Positions 1 through 41,469 of a stretch of DNA of 64,000 bases are shown here, one piece after another (the stretch's first letter is position 1; each line of letters starts with the position of its first letter). The DNA is from Parapristionchus giblindavisi. Its lineage: Eukaryota > Nematoda > Chromadorea > Rhabditida > Diplogasteridae. The notes below the pieces were generated by a model. The model made no database searches and was not told where the DNA came from. It saw only the letters and a list, made by a program, of their open reading frames with translations. The position numbers and the translations under genes are program-made. Where the stretch lies: NCBI GenBank assembly GCA_943737045.1, contig CALSFV010000359.1, positions 186,001-250,000 on the forward strand, given 5' to 3'.

Positions 1-128
1 TCTCGACTGCCATCCTGTCACCCTTTCAAACATTTCCATTCTATCAAATTTCTTGATTCTCATTTGTTCTTTGTTAGTTCGCCAGTTTTAGGTAAAATTT
101 CATGGTTATTCCTTTAGGGTAGTTCACA

Positions 129-4618
<4,490 letters not shown>

Positions 4619-4910
4619 TTTATCGATTAGATTGATTGATCTACCCATGTTACCTTTGACGATTGATCGATCAATGTACCAACGTTAACTTTGATTATTG
4701 ATTGATTCATCTACCCATGTTAACTTAATTGGTTATGAGCATGTCCATGCGTGCTATGCTCGTCTAGCTAAATTATATTCACAATTTCACTCTACACTTT
4801 GAATTTCCCCTGTATGGTTTCAAATGTGTCCTACCTAGTTCTTAATATGTTTCAACAATCTGTGATTGGGAGCGGTGTCTCCTCCCCTTGTTATCCCCCC
4901 CCCCCTCCAG

Positions 4911-5045
4911 GCACTATGTCGAATGAGAACCGATGAATAATATCTGACTGGATGGTAACCATTTGCATATGAGAGACAAGAGCTAATGAATAGGCTATCA
5001 TCCAGTCGGATATTATTCATTGGTTCTCATTCGACCTAGTGCCCC
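4911..5045. mobile_element. Palindromic MITE downstream of dnj-2
   Basis: GGCACTATGTCGAATGAGAA is mirrored by TTCTCATTCGACCTAGTGCC, and the next 25 bp (ATAATATCTGACTGGATG) are mirrored too. The spacer contains ATTTGCATATGAG. Non-coding. Confidence 0.75.
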
Positions 5046-5384
5046 TCCACCACCACTGTTAGTATGGGTCTTTCTCAAGTTGAAACCGCGAATCAATGAA
5101 TGAATGCATTTTACACAAAGATGTCGTCCCGTTTTGATGATTACACCCCTTTTTTAATCTAAAACTCATATCAAGATCATAATCGTACTGTGGCTGCTGT
5201 TGTCTAACTACTTTTATTCAGTTTATATCCTTCTTAGTATGAAATGAATTAAAAATATATTTATTTTTTATAAAACGTGATCGGTGCAGATAAAGAGTTA
5301 TGCATTTTGTATCACTTTGATCTTTTGATGCATTTGCAACATATTGTTGAAGGACGAAAAAGCATGACCTTACTGAATACATCA

Positions 5385-5670
5385 ATAACCTATCAACCTA
5401 ATTAACAATGAAATACCAAAGACAATAAATGCCAACATGAACAAACAATCCTTGTCATGCAGGCCTTTTGGGCGAGTAGCAGTAATGTTTTCGCTGGTTA
5501 TTTGACTATTCTAGTATACAAAATATCAATTACATATGACATATCCACCTAATTAACAATGAAATATCGATGACAATAAATGCCAATGTTAAACAAACAA
5601 TCCGTGTCAACCAGGACTACTGGGTAAGCAACAGTTTTCGTTGGTTGTCTGCCTATTCTAACCAAACTTC
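5385..5670. repeat. Two-copy tandem repeat of about 150 bp between dnj-2 and BuGZ
   Basis: The block CCTAATTAACAATGAAATA...GACAATAAATGCCAA...AAACAATCC...TTTTCG.TGGTT.T occurs twice, at about 5395-5520 and 5545-5665. The rest of the 4619-6675 interval is plain AT-rich sequence in which I see no gene. Confidence 0.6.
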
Positions 5671-6675
5671 ATATGAGGACATCACGAATCACGAACAGAG
5701 ATAAACTCTCTGAGGCGGAAGGATAGATCGTGTGGACAAATAGATTCCCCATGGTTTGGTACTGTACACGATATATCATCATCACATGTAATATCCTTGT
5801 ATTGTATTGTAATATTGTAATAAGCATTAATCGCATAATTATTTATTCTTGGCTTGTGAGTGAATTACAAAATCAACAACTGAATGAAGCATCGTTTCAG
5901 AATTAGGAATAACATTGGTTACAATGACGGTATACTAAGTAATCCAAAATACACTTAGAGACGGTTGGGAACGTTTTTGGGAGGGGTATATGCACAATAT
6001 TACTGCGACTTACGATTATCGATCAATAGTTTGGCTGGGAGGAATACGGTAGATGATCACCATCTGGAATAGAATCAATCAATAATGAATATTCCACCAT
6101 GTTCGATTCAACTTTGGCCTACCTGATTCGAGATTCAACTAAGCTAGTTATGGGTTCTCGAATAAGCAACAAACCTTTCGTGTTGGCAGGTCAACATTGA
6201 GATTACAGTACTCTACACCATTCACAAGAACAAAAATGAACCAAAGACCAACCTGGACTGTGCTACCGTACCATTGTAAGACCCACTCTACATACTTCAC
6301 TAACCTGATTTGACATAGATATTGGAGAGAATGTGTGTTTGTGCGCCTAAGGACGCCACCCAAATCACTCTCGAATAATCAATGAAAAGGCGAGAATGAT
6401 TAGGCAGCTCACCAACCTTTTGTCTGTGTGTGTCTCATACCGTAACCCCCACTGGCACTCGCTTAAACTACTGTATCAGGATTGGTTAATCAATCATTAA
6501 ATTGCCCCAAAAAACGTTCCACCTAAGACCCTGCTACTAATTGAAAGACTCACTGGATTGGACAATGCGTAGAGGCAATACATGGGATTGGCCTACCGAT
6601 CAACCGTAATCAAACGGACTTACCTTGGGTCGGTCGTTGGGTCTTCCCCATGACTGGGGATGGTACACACACTCA

Positions 6676-7753
6676 CTAACGATAGTGGTATCCGGCTGCC
6701 GAGGACGACGACCGAGAGGCCATCAGCTGCAGACGACGCTCCTCCTACAGTAAGCAGCGATTACGGTAGGTTGTGATTACGGTATAAATCAATCGATAAT
6801 CGTACCAGTGAGACATTGTGATCGTCCGGGTGCACGATACGTATCTTCGCACTCAACTGCGCGACGACGGGCGGATTCTGAAAGAAATCAATAATTTGCA
6901 ATGCATAGACGGTAAAGATCGTATTTCCATTTAGAAAACTTCTTTCAAAAATCTTCACAAGACTGAGAATTGATATATTTTTAAATAATATTTAATATTT
7001 TTAAAGCTTACTCGCTGGGCATAGTCATCATGAGGCGGCTCGTTCCTGCAAAAAAATTTTTATTTTATTTTTCTTAATGGATAATTTCCAAGTTCAGTAT
7101 TGATTCAATTGATAATTCCATTCATACATTGCCATACCCTCGCAGTGCGAGGATTGTCCCACTATATAAGGCACATTTTAGGCCACTTGATAAAAAATTA
7201 AGCTAAAAATGACGATTTTTATGCGAAAATAGCGAAAATAACGAAAATCCACCTTATTTCGAAAATTGACCCACTATATAAAAATGGACGGCGAGGGTAC
7301 CGAAAATGTATGATTCTATTCAACAAAATCAATCGATACTTGTATCCGTGATCTCCTCCTCCTAGATGCAACGGACCATCAGGAATGGGCGCGCGTTCTG
7401 ATCTCTCTTGTGCCAGTCGCTCCGAGTATGATTGGGGCACGGTGGACTGACCCTGAAAGGAAAGCAAATTTCACCTGTCAATTTCTAGTTTCAAGCTTCC
7501 CGTACAAGAGGAGACAAAGCGATATCTCCGATGAAATAGACAAATTTTAAGGCAAAATAATTACCGATATTTGCTGAGGAGGCATGTGTGGTGGCATGCC
7601 GGGAGGGGGCGGGCCCAGGGGTCCGCGAGCCCATGGTGGCGGTGGAATCGGTGGTCCTCCGCCCCGACCGCCCATGAACGGTGGAGGAATGAATGGCGGC
7701 GGCATACCCGCAGGCGGAGGCATACCGGGCATGCCTGGTGCTGCAAAGATGAG

Positions 7754-7791
<38 letters not shown>

Positions 7792-9589
7792 TATATTTAT
7801 CGTTTCTTGTAGAAGAGAATATAACGATATTCCATGCAATAAAATAAGATGAGATAATCATAATCTATTTGAAAAATAACAAATGCTTGAAACAAAACAT
7901 ACGTGGTGGGAATGGTGGCATGCCAAAGGGAGGCATCGGGAACGGAGGTGGCATCATTCCTGACAATATGTATATTTTTAAATTTAGTATTTATTTATTA
8001 GCCATATTTTGATATTTGCAGCTGATTGAAGAACATAGGTGGGAACGCTGGAGGAAAGGCTGTGCCATACATGGGCGGGTATTGCCGCTGGAAATGAAAA
8101 TCGGGTGGGTCGGGTGCCAAAATCGGGTAGGTCTGACACAAGAATCTCATTTTCGAGTGAAGTTTGTCCAAATCGTTGTCAATTTTTCAGTGAATTTTGG
8201 CTAAATCGGGTGGGTTTGGTGCCAAAATCGGGTGGGTATTGCCTCTAGCGGCAATGCCGCCCACGTATGGGCTGTGCGCAAATCGGGGGCTGTGGGAGTG
8301 CTATTTTTGGCAGATTTAACTGTGAAATTTGCATTTTTTTGCTAGACAACGCTATGCGCAAGGCCCCGATGAGAAGGCAAGGCTTCTCGCAAAAAGTTTT
8401 CGTTTTCACGCGTCCACATGTCGTAGAATGATTGCTGGATTTTTGAGATTAAGAGGATGTAAATGTTAGCTACCGGGCATCATTGGAGGCATGGGAATAC
8501 CGCCGGTGGGACCGTCTGGCCGAGCCTTCTTCGCTGATGGTCCTTCGTCGTATTCGGCTGTAAATATTAGATGATGATGGAAGGATATTTAATATATTCC
8601 ATGCTATGAACAATGAGAAAGAAAAGCTTTAACTAGATTGTGTAAGACTAATTAATCAAACTTATGGGACAACATTGGCATTGGCAAGCAACAAATCCAG
8701 TATTTTTTTCGTAGAGTATTCGAATGGTTCGTTATCAGATAAGATGCAGATAAGATATCAGATAAGAAGTACATCTGTTGGCAATGGCTATGTTTCCACT
8801 GAATTGCCACAAACCTCCTCGTGAAGCATCCTGAGGCATTCCAGACATTCCATAGATCTCCACTTCAGTTGAATCTCTCCCTTGGACGGCACCAGGAATC
8901 TTGTCTATCGTCTCCTTGTGAACCTGAATAACCACGAGTTAAAGCCAGAGGTTATATGAAATGACTGAATCGATCACAGAGAATCTGGAGCAAGCTCGCC
9001 GCAAACATGCAACAGTCTCGTAGATAGCGAATAAATTGCTCCGTTGTTGCCTTCACGATCACAGTTTCAAAGCAATTTGCTGGCAACTTGCTTCGTTGTT
9101 GCTTTAGAGTTCAGTTTAGGCTGAATTACTGGTTATTTGTTTCATCCTTCCTATGTTTATGGAGCAAGGATGAAACAAGTTGCCGGCAAATTATAGTTTT
9201 GCGTCGATTGTCGCAAGGGTTGGATGAGGCTGCGGCGATATTCCCAGTAAGTTTGCCTTATACTTGCGGCAAGCTTGCTCCAGATTCTCTGTGATGTTGA
9301 TAGTTCGCACCTGCATGCAATGGATGGCCAATCCGGGACCTGAGAACAACTTCTTGTGGCACATGTGGCATTTGAAATGCTTTGCTTTCTGATGTTGGAT
9401 TAGAATTTTCTCGTCTTCGAAGTCGCGGTTGCAATACCTGAGAAGATAGAGTCAGCAACTTAAGAATAAATAAAATCGATGCCGATTAGAAACAATGCAG
9501 TTTAAGTAAATTCATTTTTAAAATTTTTGACAGCGAGAGAAAACGCACCAGCACCATGGCTTCTCTACCTTCTTCTTCTTACGTCCCAT
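6676..9589 (-). CDS. BuGZ/ZNF207-type spindle and kinetochore zinc-finger protein, 10 exons
   Basis: Exons, - strand order: 9549-9589, 9311-9437, 8815-8923, 8474-8557, 7903-7959, 7565-7740, 7340-7452, 7012-7045, 6806-6877, 6676-6744. All phases agree; 293 codons. Seen: a basic start (GRKKKK), two C2H2 fingers (C13, C16, H29, H34 and C37, C40, H53, H58), a long Pro/Met/Gly-rich low-complexity middle (exons 4-6), and near the end [18 protein letters not shown], which matches the GLEBS motif that BuGZ uses to bind Bub3. The GLEBS motif is split across the last intron. Family knowledge: BuGZ binds microtubules, loads Bub3 at kinetochores and forms coacervates through its low-complexity region. 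It is shorter than vertebrate ZNF207, mainly in the middle. A TTTCAGCAG acceptor about 20 bp upstream of the ATG may be a trans-splice site. Confidence 0.92.
7123..7312 (+). mobile_element. Family A MITE copy 2
   Basis: CATACATT/AATGTATG ends and the family A body, in the intron between BuGZ exons 7 and 8. The flanks ATTCCATT and ATTCTATT are an imperfect 8-bp duplication. Confidence 0.85.
7757..7796. repeat. (ATA)n microsatellite next to a BuGZ exon
   Basis: About 13 units of AAT/ATA lie 15-55 bp upstream (in gene orientation) of BuGZ exon 6. Confidence 0.8.
8034..8420. mobile_element. CATAGGTGGG MITE (family D), interrupted by another MITE
   Basis: It starts CATAGGTGGGAACGCTGG...GGCTGTGC and resumes after the nested insert with GGCTGTGCGCAAATCGG. 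It then runs through the family body (GCTATGCGCAAGGCC, GTTTTCACGCG) to a degenerate right end near 8420. It lies in the intron between BuGZ exons 4 and 5. Confidence 0.75.
8066..8269. mobile_element. MITE nested in the family D copy (family E)
   Basis: The ends are CATACATGGGCGGGTATTGCC and GGCAATGCCGCCCACGTATG, with inner repeats of AAATCGGGTGGGT. A perfect 8-bp duplication, GGCTGTGC (8058-8065 and 8270-8277), proves insertion into the older element. Confidence 0.88.
8973..9295. mobile_element. Inverted-repeat MITE filling BuGZ intron 2
   Basis: ATCACAGAGAATCTGGAGCA is mirrored by TGCTCCAGATTCTCTGTGAT; the arms continue with GCTCGCCGCAA/TTGCGGCAAGC. It takes up nearly the whole intron 8924-9310. 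Confidence 0.8.
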
Positions 9590-10135
9590 TACTTTTTACG
9601 TGTATGTAACCTGCTGAAAGCGAAAAATATATTTAAAAGAAACGTTTAAACAACAAAAACACGTATAAAAAAACGAAGAGAAAACGTAAATTGAAATAGA
9701 TTTGCCGCGCATTTTCACGAATGCCACGTTGCGTCTGTGCGCGATTACCTTCAATGACAGTCTGACAATTGCACTACCGTAGAAATTTAAATTTTCTTAT
9801 GCATATTTCAAACAATCTAAAATATTATTTCTTTATTTATGCATACGCGGTACGGAACACAGTAAAACTGTATTGAAATTTTAAAATTAAGTCAATTTTG
9901 AAACATATTTTAAATATTATTAAAAAATCAGTTCATGATTGATGCGTGTCTAAATGTTCTTACAGTATCCTTGTAAGGAAATGCTTCTCGTTTGAAAAGA
10001 GCAGCCTTTCTCTTGTCTCTTTATCTGTCTGTTATCAGTTTGTTCTCTGATGTTCCTGCTTAATCAATCGATAATCCTCTTTCCAGACACTGACCGTAGT
10101 CTCCGTGTCGTGGTGGGAGCGAGAAGCTCTTGAAT
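9590..10135. promoter_or_regulatory. Divergent intergenic region shared by BuGZ and gex-2
   Basis: 546 bp separate the two start codons. The BuGZ side holds a T/A-rich stretch; a GC-richer block with GCGCATTTTCACGAATGCC lies near 9705-9760. On the gex-2 side TTTCCAG at 10080-10086 is a good splice acceptor 50 bp before the ATG, so it marks either a 5'UTR intron end or a spliced-leader site. Promoter function is inferred from position only. Confidence 0.5.
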
Positions 10136-36417
<26,282 letters not shown>

Positions 36418-37640
36418 GGACTGTCTGTCAGTATGCCTGTCTGTCAGACGGTGTGCCAGTCATTCTATTCAGCTGTATGTCTGTCACCAAGTTTTCTGCT
36501 TTATATCGGTAGTTTATGTGTAACTGGGTTGTTCTTCAGTCTCTCTAGCATTTTGTGTTACTATTATTGCTATTAATCGAATATGATTGGTGCCTTTATT
36601 CATTTCATATGTTGGTTTAAGATTGTTAGTGTCTTTGTGTTTTTCTCTTCTTATCCTTATTTCCCCTCAACCAACTCTTTTGCTGTTCCATTAACTGTTG
36701 CTTTTGGCCCTACTACGATGATTTGTACTACGCCTTTTAGACAAATTATGTGTTATTGCATGCACCATTACTACTACGCATCCTGGCCCTGCATTAATAA
36801 CCTCTCATATAAACTGGCAAGAGGAGTCGAAGTAAGGAATCTGACGTATTTAAAACTTTTTGCATCATTTTTTTTTCATTGAGTGTAAATTTTTGTGTTT
36901 TAGCCAGATTCCCCATTCTGACCCCTCGAATATGCATTCTTTGTTTTCTCCGTGTATGTGCTTTTCCTCTCTATCTCTCGCTATATCTATGCCGGTGTAC
37001 CTTTGCCTCGTTCTCTTTACCTTTCTCCATTGCTGCTTATAACAAAGATCATTGCTGCTACAGTATGCCAAATGCCTTCAGTACACGCTGTACATTATCG
37101 ATCGATTGCTTTACTCATATACCGTATTCCCCCTCTCATATTCCGCCCTGCTTCATATTTCCGCCGCATTTCACTCCATCTTGATATTGTATTGCACCAC
37201 AAACACCAAACATGCCATTTTGATTATTGTTCACTATCTCATATGTAGCATATTCCTATCGTTTTTTTGTCCATTGAAGCTTTTCCTTGTCGTCCCAAGA
37301 TCTGACTTTTGCTTGTGCTGCTAAATACTGTATTGAGGCAACTTCAGGTCGATCCTTAGCTTAAGTAAGATCGATTTAACCTATTCCTTAGCTGTTAAGT
37401 GTGCTCTGAGCATCCTAATCGCCATATCACCACATCGCCCCGCCCCATTTCCTTATACACTCCTATCCATCGATATATCTTCCTTAAATTGTTAACTATG
37501 CGATAAATATAATGTCATATAAAGGAATTTAGACGCAAAGGAACGAAAGCAAAGTAAAGGTATCTATAGTTTGGGGGATAAAAGCGTATTTTCAATGTTG
37601 ACTGTTCTACGTGTTATCCATCGGCAGGAGAGGGATGGTC
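36418..37640 (+). other. gex-2 3' flank
   Basis: AT- and T-rich sequence without a convincing gene; the listed open frames have no recognisable protein features. It presumably contains the gex-2 3'UTR. I could not pick a single polyadenylation signal with confidence. Confidence 0.4.
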
Positions 37641-37704
37641 AGTTTAAAGATCAAAGATCAAAGATCAAACACTGATTTGTAAAAGATTGAGGGATCAATT
37701 AATT

Positions 37705-38136
37705 AATTAGGCTTAGGCTTAGCTAATTAGGCGTAGGCTAAGAATTATTTAGACGTAGGCTTAACTATTTAGGCTTAGGCCTAAATATTTAGGCTTAGGC
37801 TTAGTATTATTTAGGCTTAGGCTTAGCAATATTTTTGCTTAGGCTTAGGCTTAGTATTATTTAGGCTTAGGCTTAGCAATATTTTTTGCTTAGGCTTAGG
37901 CTTAGCAATATTTTTGCTTAGGCTTAGGCTTAGCACTATTTAGGCTTAGGCTTATCAATATTTTTGCTTAGGCTTAGGCTTAGCACTATTTAGCCTAAGG
38001 CTTAGCAATATTTTTGCTTAGGCTTAGGCTTAGTATTATTTAGGCTTAGGCTTAGCAATATTTTTTGCTTAGGCTTAGGCTTAGCACTATTTAGGCTTAG
38101 GCTTAGCAATATTTTTTGCTTAGGCTTAGGCTTGGC
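37705..38136 (+). repeat. Interstitial telomere-like array, TTAGGC orientation
   Basis: Pairs or triplets of TTAGGC alternate with spacers TTAGCAATATTTTTGC and TTAGCACTATT. TTAGGC is the nematode telomere unit. About 430 bp. Confidence 0.9.
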
Positions 38137-38162
38137 ATTTTTTAGATATTATTATTATTATT

Positions 38163-38552
38163 TAAGTATTGCTAAGCCTAAGCCTAAATAGTGCTAAGCC
38201 TAAGGCTAAGCAAAAAATATTGCTAAGCCTAAGCCTAAGCAAAAATATTGCTAAGCCTAAGCCTAAGCAAAAATAGTGCTAAGCCTAAGCCTAAATAGTG
38301 CTAAGCCTAAGCCTAAGCAAAAATATTGCTAAGCCTAAGCCTAAATAGTGCTAAGCCTAAGCCTAAGCAAAAAATATTGCTAAGCCTAAGCCTAAGCAAA
38401 AATATTGCTAAGCCTAAGCCTAAGCAAAAATATTGCTAAGCCTAAGCCTAAATGGTGCTAAGCCTAAGCCTAAGCAAAATATTGCTAAGCCTAACCCTAA
38501 ATAGTGCTAAGCCTAAGCCTAAATAGTGCTAAGCCTAAGCCTAAATAGTGCT
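38163..38552 (-). repeat. Interstitial telomere-like array, GCCTAA orientation
   Basis: Mirror of the preceding array (GCCTAAGCCTAAGC with AAAAATATTGCTAA spacers), separated from it by about 25 bp of ATTATTATTATTTAAG. The two form one large palindrome. Confidence 0.9.
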
Positions 38553-38624
38553 ATGCCTATGTCCATCATCTACCGTATGCGCTCAGCTACCGTACTGTCA
38601 TGTCTAAGATATCTTATTTTAGCC

Positions 38625-38785
38625 TTTATTCCATTGTTTTCACAAGTAACAGGTATTGTAGTCTCTCCTCCCTTTGTATTATTATGTCTAGGATACTGTA
38701 GTCTATCCTCCCTTTGTATTATAATGTCTATGATACTGTAGTCACGACTCCCTCTGTCTTCTCATGTCTAGGATACTGTAGTCAA
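38625..38785. repeat. Degenerate tandem repeat of about 58 bp
   Basis: Three copies of GTAGTCTCTCCTCCCTTTGT..TATTATGTCTAGGATACT at about 38657, 38698 and 38739. Confidence 0.7.
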
Positions 38786-39285
38786 TAATCAATAATCAAT
38801 AAGTATTCAATAATCTCCCCTTAATCGATCAATAATCTCCCCTTAATCAACCAATAATCTCCCCCTAATCAATCAATAATCTTCCCCTTAATTAATCAAT
38901 ATTCCCCCCTAATTAACCTATAATCTCACTCTTAATCAGTCAATAATCCACCCTAATTAACCAATAATCTCCCCCAAATCAATCAATAATCCCTCGCAAA
39001 TCAATCAATAATCTCCCCCTTAATCAATCAATAATCTCCCCTAAAGAACCAATAATCTCCCCTTAATCAATCAATAATCTCCCCTAAAGAACCAATATTC
39101 TCCCCTAATCAATCAATAATCTCCCCTTGATCAATCAGTAATCTCCCCTTAATCAATCAATAATCTCCCCTAATCAATCAATAATCTCCCCTAATCAATC
39201 AATAATCTCCCCCTAATAAATCAATAATCTCCTCCTTAATCAATCAATAATGACCCCATAATTAATTAATAATCTCCGGCAAATT
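38786..39285. repeat. Minisatellite of about 21 bp
   Basis: More than 20 units of CTCCCCTTAATCAATCAATAAT with small length and base changes. The TCAATCAATAAT word is shared with many introns here. Confidence 0.92.
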
Positions 39286-39574
39286 TGTCTAGAACATACA
39301 GTTCTCCTACCATCGAACACCAATAACACAATATTCCATCCCATGTCCCCAATTTGAACTCTTTAAATCAAACATGAAAGGCGAAAAAACAAAAACATCA
39401 AAAAACAATGCAAATGAGGCGAGATGAAAAAAACAAGGGACGACTTGAGAAAAAAGTGTAGTTGAGCGATGAGAGGTTGAAGAAACAGTAGAAATACATC
39501 AGAAGAAGGAAGACGGACCATCTAAATGAATGTAATTATAATCAATATGTAAATGTTTATGAATTGCATAGTAA

Positions 39575-39860
39575 AGAATCACTGGTCGAGCTGTGATCAC
39601 CCGCAGGACTTCGTTTGCTTCTATGGTATTTCAAAACTAGTAGTTTACTTATCATTCACACTTGAAGAAGACTTACAGGTCTACTTCCAGTTAGACGTAA
39701 GTTTACTGCAAGTGATGTATAATACTGTAATGCATTTCGTCAAATGTTATTTCACTTGTATTAAACTTGCAGTAAACTTCTTGTCAGTGATGCAATTTAA
39801 GTAGACTGCTAGTCTGGAGATACCTGAGCTTGAACAACGGGGGTGTACCTTTACCTTTTT
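39575..39860. repeat. Dispersed repeat interrupted by a palindromic MITE
   Basis: The outer repeat (AATCACTGG...GTGATCACCCGCAGGACTTC, then TTGAACAACGGG...ACCTTTACC) also occurs uninterrupted at 11500-11590 and 52100-52190. Between its halves sits an insert with ends GGTATTTCAAAACTAGTAG / CTGCTAGTCTGGAGATACC at about 39624-39824. Confidence 0.7.
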
Positions 39861-40545
39861 TATGGTAAAGAAAATAATTGTTAGAACCTTTGTATAGACA
39901 TAACTATCGTCATAATGATTCTCAATGTTTCACAGTATTTTATGTAAACATGTATGGTGTGTTGTGGTGACGCAACAAGCAAAATTGTGCGTTACCGTAA
40001 TCCATGTAAGACACGCGGCGTTACTGTACTTCGCTTTGGTCAAACGGCCATTCAGAGAAAGGTGCGGTTTAGATAATAGCATAAAAGTATTAGGACAATA
40101 CTCCGAAACGAGAAAGCATAGTCCCAGACGAAATATTTTATTTGTGAATAAAGTTTATTATTGTTCAATAAACTAAAATAATCTATTACCTTCCTTAATT
40201 CGCACGTGCGAAGAGTTCAAGAGGATCATCGAATCGAATAGATACATCGACAGTAGATCGCCGTTCCAAATCACTTCAGTCGTGGATGCTGAAAATATTT
40301 AAATGTTTTTCTGACCAGCATTATCCATCTTTCTTATTAATCTATTTTTATTTCTTATTAATTATTAATCAAACGATGCAAGACTACAATATCACCTCAT
40401 CTACAGTTATAAATCTGTCTGAGAGTACTACATAATCCAGTCATAAGCTGGTACCAGATCAATACAAAGCTACAGTAACAAATCAGATAAGGAGTATTAT
40501 TATTGAATTATCTTTTTTAGGAATGCACTAAATTATGATCACCTT

Positions 40546-40672
40546 AAAGGCACACACCGACGAGCTAATTTGAACTCAGCTCTGGCCATGCTCTCTCGTA
40601 GACAAGGAGAGCGCAATAGTGTAGTTAGAAAGGAGAGATGCATAAATTAGCTCGTGGTGTGCCTTTAGTGTG
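40546..40672. mobile_element. Small palindromic MITE (family F) copy 1
   Basis: TAAAGGCACACACCGACGAG is mirrored by CTCGTGGTGTGCCTTTA, with an inner CTCTCTCG palindrome. Copies also occur at 61055 and 62010. Confidence 0.75.
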
Positions 40673-40798
40673 TGCCCAGTTTAACAAAAACCCGAGCACC
40701 TTTTCTGTCCACCTCAATCTTAGAGCATAACTGGATTAATGAATGAACAAATCAATCAATCAATCAATACGATACAATACCAAATCAACCACCCACCG

Positions 40799-40960
40799 AT
40801 AATCCTCCTGTGCCTTGTCACTCCACGACTTCTCCATCCCTCCTCCTCCTCCTCCTCCATCCTTCTCCTTCTTTATCGTACTGTACTCTGACAGAGGAGG
40901 TGATGATGGAGTCATGACGCATGAACGGGCACGATCCGTACCCAACTTCTTGTCTGTCTG
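40799..40960 (-). other. Exon-like open stretch, unidentified
   Basis: After a TTTTGCAG acceptor the - strand reads TDKKLGTDRARSCVMTPSS, then a Gly run encoded by (GGA/GGT)n and SWSDKAQEDYR before a possible donor GTGGGTGG. No family recognised; it could belong to the decayed Ig-domain relic upstream or be chance. Confidence 0.25.
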
Positions 40961-41021
40961 CAAAACATTCTTCAATCATTTTATACCATAATTAATAATA
41001 ATAATAAACAACAATAATAAT

Positions 41022-41057
<36 letters not shown>

Positions 41058-41469
41058 ATTACTATCCCATCTGAATCGATCTGTAATCGATATACCGTAT
41101 TCATAGTTAACTACAGTGACCCTTAATCAGGCTAAGATATCCGCAATCATCTAAACGCATTCCAATCAATCAATGTTACTTTGCGACAAATTCAAAAATC
41201 ATCCGTTAGCGAATTGCATACATGTTCATCTACAGAAACCTCTAATCAGAATATCGTATCTGCAGAAATCTAAAGCATTCTCTAACCAAATGTGATGTTC
41301 ACCTATTCTTCTGTACTTACAGTCACTTGTCAATAAACATATGAATACGGTACACTCAGAGAAAAAAAACCCTTGGGATTTGAAACCCTAACACAAACCC
41401 TAAGACTTTTCAGAGACAAATCATCACTATTAAGGATTTGTCCAGAGCGCCAACTAGTGTTTGAATCCC

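Noticed and set aside
37705..38552. CRISPR-like array
   Set aside because: The regular repeat-spacer look comes from TTAGGC units with near-constant spacers in a nematode genome; spacers are not unique.
38786..39285. A second CRISPR-like or regulatory array
   Set aside because: A simple minisatellite of about 21 bp with no unique spacers.
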